From: LMUY01 sp964235495
Lineage (GTDB): Bacteria > Pseudomonadota > Alphaproteobacteria > Acetobacterales > Acetobacteraceae
DNA: 64,000 bases
Direction of reading: 5' to 3'
NCBI GenBank assembly: GCA_964235495.1
Contig: CAXSAX010000013.1
Location: 1-64,000, forward strand
Shown: positions 59,191 through 64,000 of the stretch, piece after piece
Position numbering within the stretch: the stretch's first letter is position 1
Layout: every line of letters begins with the position of its first letter
The notes under the pieces: generated by a model
Told to the model about the DNA's origin: nothing
Seen by the model: only the letters and a program-made list of their open reading frames with translations
Databases searched by the model: none
Made by a program: the position numbers and the translations under genes

Positions 59191-59706
59191 ATGACCGTGA
59201 CACTTGAGGCCGCCAAAGTCGTGCCGCCGCGGACAGCCCGGGCGTTTGCCATGCTGCTGTTGCTGGCGAGTGCATCCTGTGCGCAGAAGCCGCCCTCCCC
59301 GGTGCTGGACACCGCCAAGGTGGGGTCCGTCGTCGTCGGCCACTCGTCGCGGAGCGATGTGCTGGCTGTCATGGGCCGGCCCAGCCACACGGAGCGCAGC
59401 GCGTCCGGTGAGGCTTGGGTCTACGAATCAAAGACGGACGACACTGGCGGGCAGAGCCTGATGAGCGGCGCAACCGCTGCAAGCGGGGTGATCGGCGCGT
59501 TCGTGCCCTATGCTGGCCTTGTCGGGTCCGGCCTGGGGCTGGCGGGAACCGCGGCGAACGGGACGCGCGCCGACCCTCAGGCGGTCAGCTTGACCGTGAT
59601 GTTCCGCGACGATGGCATCGTGCGGGATTGCAGCTATTCCACCACGGCGGCCCCCACCAGCGCCAAGCCGATCGACTGCCAAAGGTCGCTGGTCGTCGCA
59701 CCCTGA
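59191..59706 (+). CDS. BamE/SmpA-like lipoprotein with glycine zipper
   Basis: A 171-residue lipoprotein with lipobox ASASC (Cys30). Residues 43-82 (VGSVVVGHSSRSDVLAVMGRPSHTERSASGEAWVYES) have the BamE-type two-helix then strand pattern, with the GRP turn and WVYE strand. A glycine-rich hydrophobic stretch follows (ASGVIGAFVPYAGLVGSGLGLAG, about 95-117), like a glycine zipper, which standard BamE lacks. So it may be an envelope protein distinct from the Bam complex subunit. The strand pattern VSLTVMFRDDGIVRDCSYST completes the fold. Confidence 0.8.
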   Translation: MTVTLEAAKVVPPRTARAFAMLLLLASASCAQKPPSPVLDTAKVGSVVVGHSSRSDVLAVMGRPSHTERSASGEAWVYESKTDDTGGQSLMSGATAASGVIGAFVPYAGLVGSGLGLAGTAANGTRADPQAVSLTVMFRDDGIVRDCSYSTTAAPTSAKPIDCQRSLVVAP

Positions 59707-59734
59707 CAGGCCGGGGTGCGACACCCGCGTCCAG

Positions 59735-61228
59735 CTACAGGTAACGGGCTGCCAGGTGAGCCTCGAAATCCGCCGGGTCGAGCGGCTTGCCGGTTGCCGC
59801 CCGCAGCAGGTCGTTGAAGCCGTGCAAGCTGCCCTGGCCATGCACGTTGGCGCGCAGCCACGCCAGCAACGGGGCATGGCTGCCCTCCGCCAAGGCGCTG
59901 TCCAGCTCCGGGACGGCGCGGCGTGCGGCCGCCATCAGCTGCGCCGCCGCCATCGCCCCCAGCGTGTAGGCCGGGAAGTAGCCGAACAGGCCGTCATACC
60001 AATGGATATCCTGCAAGCAACCCAGCGCGTCGTTTGGCGGGGCGATGCCGAGCAGCTGCTGCATCCCCTCGTTCCACGCGCCCGGCAAATCCACCACTGC
60101 CAGTGACCCGGCGATCAGCGCCTGCTCCAGCCGGAAACGCAGGATCACGTGGGCCGGATAGGTCATCTCATCGGCATCGACGCGGATGAACCCGCGCTCG
60201 ACCCGGCGCCACAGCCGGGACAGGTTCGCAGGATCGTAAGGCGTCGCATCGCCGCCAAAGGCGCCGTGCAGCTGGGGGCCAAGCCAGGCCAGGTAGGCGT
60301 CTGAACGGCAAGCCTGCATTTCCACGATCAGCGACTGGCTCTCATGCGCCGCCATGCCGGCCGCCTCGCCCACCGGCTGCCTGGCATGCGCCACAGGCAA
60401 GCCACGCTCGTACAACGCGTGCCCGGTCTCGTGCAGCACGCCCATGATCGCCTGCGCCGGGTCGGTTTCGTCATACCGGGTGGTGATGCGGATGTCGGTG
60501 GGGCTGCCGCCGCAGAACGGATGGGTGGAGCGATCCAGCCGGGCATGGGTGAACTCCAGGCCCGCACGGCCGGACAGCCGGCGGCACAGGGCCTCCTGCG
60601 CGTCGGCGGGGAACGTGCCGGGCAACGGCAGCGGGGCAGGCGCGCGCGCCTGCTTCTCCTCCGCCTTCGGCAGCGCCTCCGCCAAGAAGGCTTCGTAGCG
60701 AGCGAACACCGGCGCCACGTCCGCGGCCCCGATGCCGGGCTGGTAGCCGTCCATTAACGCGTCATACGGCGAAAGGCCCAGCACGGGCGCCATCGCGTCG
60801 GCCGTGTGCCGGGCCAGGCGCACGACCTCTTGCAGGGCGGGCGTCACGAGGGCGAAATCCGCAGTGCGCCGGGCCTCTCGCCAGACCTTCTCGCAGTGGG
60901 AGTTGGCGCGGGCGGCAGCTTCCACCAGGTCCGCAGGCAGGGCGGTGGCGCGGGTGTAGGCGCGCCTCATCAAGCGGAGGTTGGCCTGCTGCCATGGGTC
61001 GGCGGGCGCATCGGCCTCGGCCAGATCGTCGGCCAGGGTAGGGGCTGTCAGCTGTGCGTGGGACAGTCCGGCCAGCACGGCCAGTTGGTCGCCGCGGGCG
61101 GCCCCGCCGCCGTCCGGCATCATGGCGGACGCGTCCCATCCCAGGACGCTCATCGCCTCGCCAAGCGTGGCGATGCGGGTGAAGCGGTCTTGCAAGCGGG
61201 CGTAAGCGGGGCCGGGTTGGGCGTTCAT
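59735..61228 (-). CDS. M32-family (Taq-type) metallocarboxypeptidase
   Basis: A 497-residue peptidase. The zinc motif is HETGH at residues 266-270 (MGVLHETGHALYERG), with the third ligand Glu in the MAAHESQSLIVE segment. DIRITTRYDETDP precedes it and FIRVDADEMTYPAHVILRF follows, the two family blocks. It removes C-terminal residues from peptides with a broad range, in the cytoplasm. The start overlaps the SURF1 gene stop by four bases (ATGA), so it is translated after the oxidase assembly genes. Confidence 0.93.
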   Translation of the reverse strand: MNAQPGPAYARLQDRFTRIATLGEAMSVLGWDASAMMPDGGGAARGDQLAVLAGLSHAQLTAPTLADDLAEADAPADPWQQANLRLMRRAYTRATALPADLVEAAARANSHCEKVWREARRTADFALVTPALQEVVRLARHTADAMAPVLGLSPYDALMDGYQPGIGAADVAPVFARYEAFLAEALPKAEEKQARAPAPLPLPGTFPADAQEALCRRLSGRAGLEFTHARLDRSTHPFCGGSPTDIRITTRYDETDPAQAIMGVLHETGHALYERGLPVAHARQPVGEAAGMAAHESQSLIVEMQACRSDAYLAWLGPQLHGAFGGDATPYDPANLSRLWRRVERGFIRVDADEMTYPAHVILRFRLEQALIAGSLAVVDLPGAWNEGMQQLLGIAPPNDALGCLQDIHWYDGLFGYFPAYTLGAMAAAQLMAAARRAVPELDSALAEGSHAPLLAWLRANVHGQGSLHGFNDLLRAATGKPLDPADFEAHLAARYL

Positions 61229-61932
61229 CGCTGCAATACTTTCCGAGCGTAGGCGCCGAAAACGGCCAGCAGCGACAAAGCAAGGCCGAACCAGGTCAGC
61301 GCGTAGTTGAGGTGATCGTTGGGCGGGCGAGGCAGGACGGTGGCTGGCGCAGGCAGCACCCCGGCGTCATCCGCGCCCAATGCCACGAGGATGAAAGGCG
61401 CCACGCTGGACAGGCCGAGCGAGTCGCCGATCTTGGCTGGGTCGAGCGTGTAGAAATGCCGGCTTGCCAAGTCGTCAGCCGGGCTGAATGCGCCGGGGTG
61501 GTCGGGCGCGCGGACGTAGCCTGTGATGGTGAGCACACTGCCGGGTGCACCCAGGGCGCCATCCGGAACCCAGCCGCGCTCCACCAGAAGCGGCTCCTGC
61601 CCCGGGCGTTCCAGCGGCTCGATCAGCTGCGCCCCCATCGCGGGGCCACGCGGCGTGTCCCGCACGTCGTCGCCGTAAAGGGCATGGACGTCGTCGCGCA
61701 GCCGGCCGGTGACGCTGACCTTGGCGAACGGCAGCGGGTGCGGCGGCAGCGGGATGGCGGGCGACGCCTCCGCCTGGTCGATGTCCGCCAGGATGGCCAG
61801 CTTCCAGGCCCGGCGCTGCAACTGCCACAGGCCAAGCCCGATCAGCACAGACAACATGAGCAACGTGACCAGCAACGGCGTCAATAACGGCCGCAGCCGC
61901 GAGCGGCCACGAAGATACGCGGCCGCCGTCAC
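61225..61932 (-). CDS. SURF1-family cytochrome oxidase assembly protein
   Basis: A 235-residue membrane protein with one helix near each end (LLTPLLVTLLMLSVLIGLGLWQLQRR and NYALTWFGLALSLLAVFGAYA). Between them are VSVTGRLRDD, GAQLIEPLERPGQEPLLVERGWVPDG and ITGYVRAPDHPGAFSPADD, typical SURF1 blocks. It delivers heme a to subunit I of aa3-type oxidase. GTG at 61932 overlaps the DUF983 stop (GTGA). Confidence 0.93.
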   Translation of the reverse strand: MTAAAYLRGRSRLRPLLTPLLVTLLMLSVLIGLGLWQLQRRAWKLAILADIDQAEASPAIPLPPHPLPFAKVSVTGRLRDDVHALYGDDVRDTPRGPAMGAQLIEPLERPGQEPLLVERGWVPDGALGAPGSVLTITGYVRAPDHPGAFSPADDLASRHFYTLDPAKIGDSLGLSSVAPFILVALGADDAGVLPAPATVLPRPPNDHLNYALTWFGLALSLLAVFGAYARKVLQR

Positions 61933-62294
61933 TCCGCCCCCATCTCCCGGGCGCGCTGGCGGAACTGCTGGGCGACCAGAAAGGCCTTGATCGGGCGCAT
62001 CAGCAGGATCGTGCCGGGGATGGCGAGCGCCGGCCACAGCAGGGCGTGCACCCAAAGCGGCGGGTTGAAGCGGAACTCCACCCAGAAGGCGAGGGCGACG
62101 AGGATGGAGCCCTCGATCAGGATGATGAAAACCGCCGCGCCGTCCCCGGTGTCAGCCTCGGCCAGGTTCAGGTCGCACACGGGGCATCGGTCCCGCACGG
62201 TCAGCAGGCCGGTGAACAGCTTGCCCTCGCCGCAGCGCGGGCAGAGGCAGCGCAGCGAGGCCTGCAACAGGCCGGGAGGTGCGCCGCCGCCCAC
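61929..62294 (-). CDS. DUF983 membrane protein with zinc-ribbon motif
   Basis: A 121-residue protein. Residues 10-40 contain CLCPRCGEGKLFTG and RCPVCDLNL, two CxxC pairs that would bind zinc. Two hydrophobic helices follow (AAVFIILIEGSILVALAFWV and LLWPALAIPGTILLM). DUF983 proteins sit in oxidase operons of alphaproteobacteria between coxC and surf1; their role in assembly is not defined. GTG at 62294 is one base from the coxC stop. Confidence 0.88.
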   Translation of the reverse strand: MGGGAPPGLLQASLRCLCPRCGEGKLFTGLLTVRDRCPVCDLNLAEADTGDGAAVFIILIEGSILVALAFWVEFRFNPPLWVHALLWPALAIPGTILLMRPIKAFLVAQQFRQRAREMGAE

Positions 62295-62295
62295 G

Positions 62296-63147
62296 CTACT
62301 CCGCGACCGTGACGCCAGCGCCCCAGAGGTAAACGGCGACGAACAGGAACAGCCAGACCACGTCCACGAAATGCCAGTACCAAGCGGCAGCCTCGAAGCC
62401 GAAATGCCGCTGCGGGGTGAACTGGCCGGCGCGGGAGCGGAACCAGCACACCACCAGGAAGCAGGTCCCAACGATGACGTGGAAGCCGTGGAAGCCGGTG
62501 GCAAGGAAGAAGACCGCAGGATACACGCCGCCGCCGGCGAACTTGAACGGCGCGTCGGAGTATTCCAGCGCCTGGAAGCCGGTGAACGACAAGCCAAGCA
62601 GGATGGTCAGGCCGAGCGCCATGATGAGGCCGCGCCGATCGTTCTCGATCAACGCGTGGTGCGCCCAGGTCACGGTACAGCCGGACAGCAGCAGGATCAT
62701 GGTGTTGAGCAGGGGCAGGTTGAACGGGTCGAACGTCTCGATCCCTGCCGGCGGCCACAGCGCCGGGCCGACTGCGTCCAGCACATGCTCGGGATACAGG
62801 GCGAAATGGAAGAAGGCCCAGAAGAAGCCGACGAAGAACATCACTTCGCTGGTGATGAACAGCGTCATGCCGTAGCGCAGCCCCAGCCGCACGACGGGGG
62901 AGTGCAGGCCCGGCGTGCTGCTTTCCTTGAGCACGTCAAGCCACCAGAACGCCATCGTGGCCAGGACCACGACCAGGCCTAGCACCAGGAACAGGTAGGA
63001 GCCGTAATGCGCGGCTTGGACGATGCCGAGTACGGTCAAGCCGGCGCCGATCGACCCGGTCAGCGGCCAGGGACTTGGGTTCACCAGATGGTAGGGCTGC
63101 TTCATGCTCCCAGTGGTGGCGGGAGCGGCGGCGACATGCGTGTCCAT
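62296..63147 (-). CDS. coxC: Cytochrome c oxidase subunit III (CoxC)
   Basis: A 283-residue seven-helix subunit of aa3-type oxidase. The start YHLVNPSPWPLTGSIGAGLTVLG is typical. FITSEVMFFVGFFWAFFHFALYPE contains the conserved Glu of the second helices, FATGFHGFHVIVGT is represented by ATGFHGFHVIVGTCFL, and the C-terminus has WYWHFVDVVWLFLFVAVYLWG. It stabilises subunit I. It follows ctaG after 62 bases on the same strand. Confidence 0.96.
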   Translation of the reverse strand: MDTHVAAAPATTGSMKQPYHLVNPSPWPLTGSIGAGLTVLGIVQAAHYGSYLFLVLGLVVVLATMAFWWLDVLKESSTPGLHSPVVRLGLRYGMTLFITSEVMFFVGFFWAFFHFALYPEHVLDAVGPALWPPAGIETFDPFNLPLLNTMILLLSGCTVTWAHHALIENDRRGLIMALGLTILLGLSFTGFQALEYSDAPFKFAGGGVYPAVFFLATGFHGFHVIVGTCFLVVCWFRSRAGQFTPQRHFGFEAAAWYWHFVDVVWLFLFVAVYLWGAGVTVAE

Positions 63148-63209
63148 GGACGAAACCTATCGAATGGGGCGGCGCTAGGTTGTCACGTTATCCCAGGCGG
63201 CGTGCTCCG

Positions 63210-63824
63210 TCATCCCCTGGCGGAGCCGGGTTCGAGGATGCGGGGCGTCGCGGTGTTGCCGGTATGAGGGCCGGCCTTGGCCAGGGCGCCGGACCGGGCC
63301 GCCTCTTCCATCGAGGGGAAGAAAGTGTAGGACAGCGTGATAGTGTGGATGTCGCGCGTTTCAGGGTCTGCCAAGATGGCGGGATCCACCCAGAACGTCA
63401 CCGGGAACTGCACCTTCTCACCGGAGCCGAGCGTCTGCGAGGTGAAGCAGAAGCATTCGGTCTTGTGGAAGTATCGCCCAGCCACGTCCGGCGTCACGTT
63501 GTACAGCGCATGGCCGGTGATCGTGTGATCCGACAAGTTCTTGCCATCGTAGAAAGCCAGCTGCTCCTCGCCGATCTTCATTGTGACCCTGCGTGCTTCC
63601 GGAGCAAACGACCAGGGCAGCTGCGGGCTGGTGTCCGCGTTCATTGCCACGGTGATGCTGCGGGACACGGCGCCGGGCGCCGCCTGCGGGCCGATCTGGG
63701 GAGTGCCGCCATAGCCGGTCGCGGCGCAGAACATGCGGTAGAGCGGAACGGAGGCGAAGGCGAGCCCGGTCATCCCGGCGATGAACACACCCAGCCCAGC
63801 AGCGATGGCATTATTGCGAGTCAT
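63210..63824 (-). CDS. ctaG: Cytochrome c oxidase assembly protein CtaG/Cox11
   Basis: A 204-residue copper chaperone. One N-terminal helix (IAAGLGVFIAGMTGLAFASVPLY) anchors an outer domain. PLYRMFCAATGYGGTPQ contains one Cys, and the Cu-binding pair lies in HKTECFCFTSQTL. It inserts CuB into subunit I. The start overlaps the upstream small gene by four bases (ATGA). The C-terminal tail after SYTFFPS is Gly/Pro-rich. Confidence 0.95.
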   Translation of the reverse strand: MTRNNAIAAGLGVFIAGMTGLAFASVPLYRMFCAATGYGGTPQIGPQAAPGAVSRSITVAMNADTSPQLPWSFAPEARRVTMKIGEEQLAFYDGKNLSDHTITGHALYNVTPDVAGRYFHKTECFCFTSQTLGSGEKVQFPVTFWVDPAILADPETRDIHTITLSYTFFPSMEEAARSGALAKAGPHTGNTATPRILEPGSARG

Positions 63825-64000
63825 GAGCCGCCAAGCTTGACGATGGAGATGGCATAGAACAGCGCCGCCACGGCCACGAGCACCAGTAACAAGGCAATGT
63901 TGCGGCCGCGCTGGCGACGGCGCAGCTCGGCGGCTTGCGCCGGGGACAGCGGCGGCGGGAACTCGTCAGCCAACGAGGTGATCGACGGCCACGGCTGCGA
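63821..64000 (-). CDS. Small membrane protein of the cox operon (CoxF-like), partial
   Basis: The frame is open from the window edge to a TGA at 63821, overlapping the ctaG start (ATGA). The readable part is FPPPLSPAQAAELRRRQRGR followed by one hydrophobic helix (NIALLLVLVAVAALFYAISI) and VKLGGS. A small single-helix protein in this slot between the heme-farnesyltransferase region and ctaG is usual in alphaproteobacterial cox operons. A TTG at 63973 could be its start, or it may begin outside the window. Confidence 0.7.
   Translation of the reverse strand, partial: SQPWPSITSLADEFPPPLSPAQAAELRRRQRGRNIALLLVLVAVAALFYAISIVKLGGS

Noticed and set aside
1..64000. CRISPR array, prophage, rRNA or integrated plasmid
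   Set aside because: No regularly spaced repeats, phage structural genes, rRNA or replication genes were seen on either strand.

Overview
The window is one GC-rich (about 70% by eye), densely packed bacterial chromosome segment. Several gene blocks are typical of Rhodospirillales and point to an Acetobacteraceae-like alphaproteobacterium: aroQ-accB-accC; thioredoxin/LON-domain protein/Trm112-like protein; DUF3035 lipoprotein-lspA-ileS; argD-argF near hslO; and ctaG-coxC-DUF983-surf1. This placement rests on gene content and order, not on a database search. About 66 protein genes, one tRNA-Gly(GCC) and several intergenic repeats are supported. There is no rRNA, CRISPR array, phage or intact transposase gene.

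Layout. 1-6067: surface-polysaccharide locus (two FemAB/BioF2-like acyltransferases, YdcF-like protein, GT4 glycosyltransferase, polysaccharide deacetylase). 6064-13471: Ada repair regulator, SMP-30 lactonase-like protein, ArfB, APC permease, UbiH-like hydroxylase and a CYP153-like P450. 13653-16115: tRNA-Gly and a tightly coupled CnoX-like/LON-domain/Trm112/DUF971 run. 16084-22987: L,D-transpeptidase, RibA, OmpR-type regulator, acetyl-CoA carboxylase BC/BCCP with AroQ, ThiS-ThiG, RlpA. 23093-25100: ornithine/lysine decarboxylase with a long leader, then a GST.

25170-37575 is the main accessory region, a sugar-acid catabolic locus. It has an arabinonate-type dehydratase, a 3-hydroxyisobutyrate-dehydrogenase-family reductase, a LacI repressor, and a divergent operon. 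That operon encodes a ribose-type ABC importer, an SDR-type dehydrogenase, an L-threonate dehydrogenase-like protein (LtnD), a 2-oxo-tetronate isomerase-like protein (OtnI) and a DUF1537 kinase (OtnK). Together they could import a four-carbon (possibly also five-carbon) sugar acid, oxidise it, isomerise it and phosphorylate it. The OtnC decarboxylase that would finish the known tetronate route is absent from the window.

37586-51129 is mostly housekeeping: YjbQ, MutL, LspA, IleS, RecX, ArgD, ArgF, Hsp33 and small lipoproteins, plus a His/Met-rich exported protein. 51130-59706: a MITE-like element, an S9 peptidase, an RND efflux adaptor-pump pair, a fasciclin-domain protein and a BamE-like lipoprotein. 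59735-64000: M32 carboxypeptidase, then the 3' part of an aa3-type cytochrome c oxidase operon running off the window edge.

The most unusual non-coding signal is a family of composite multi-hairpin repeats (2626-2730, 12062-12203, 26907-27010, 51189-51336). Every copy lies within about 60 bases downstream of a stop codon. Two copies carry an extra hairpin whose stem has changed by paired substitutions, and in one of these the shared core is inverted relative to that hairpin.
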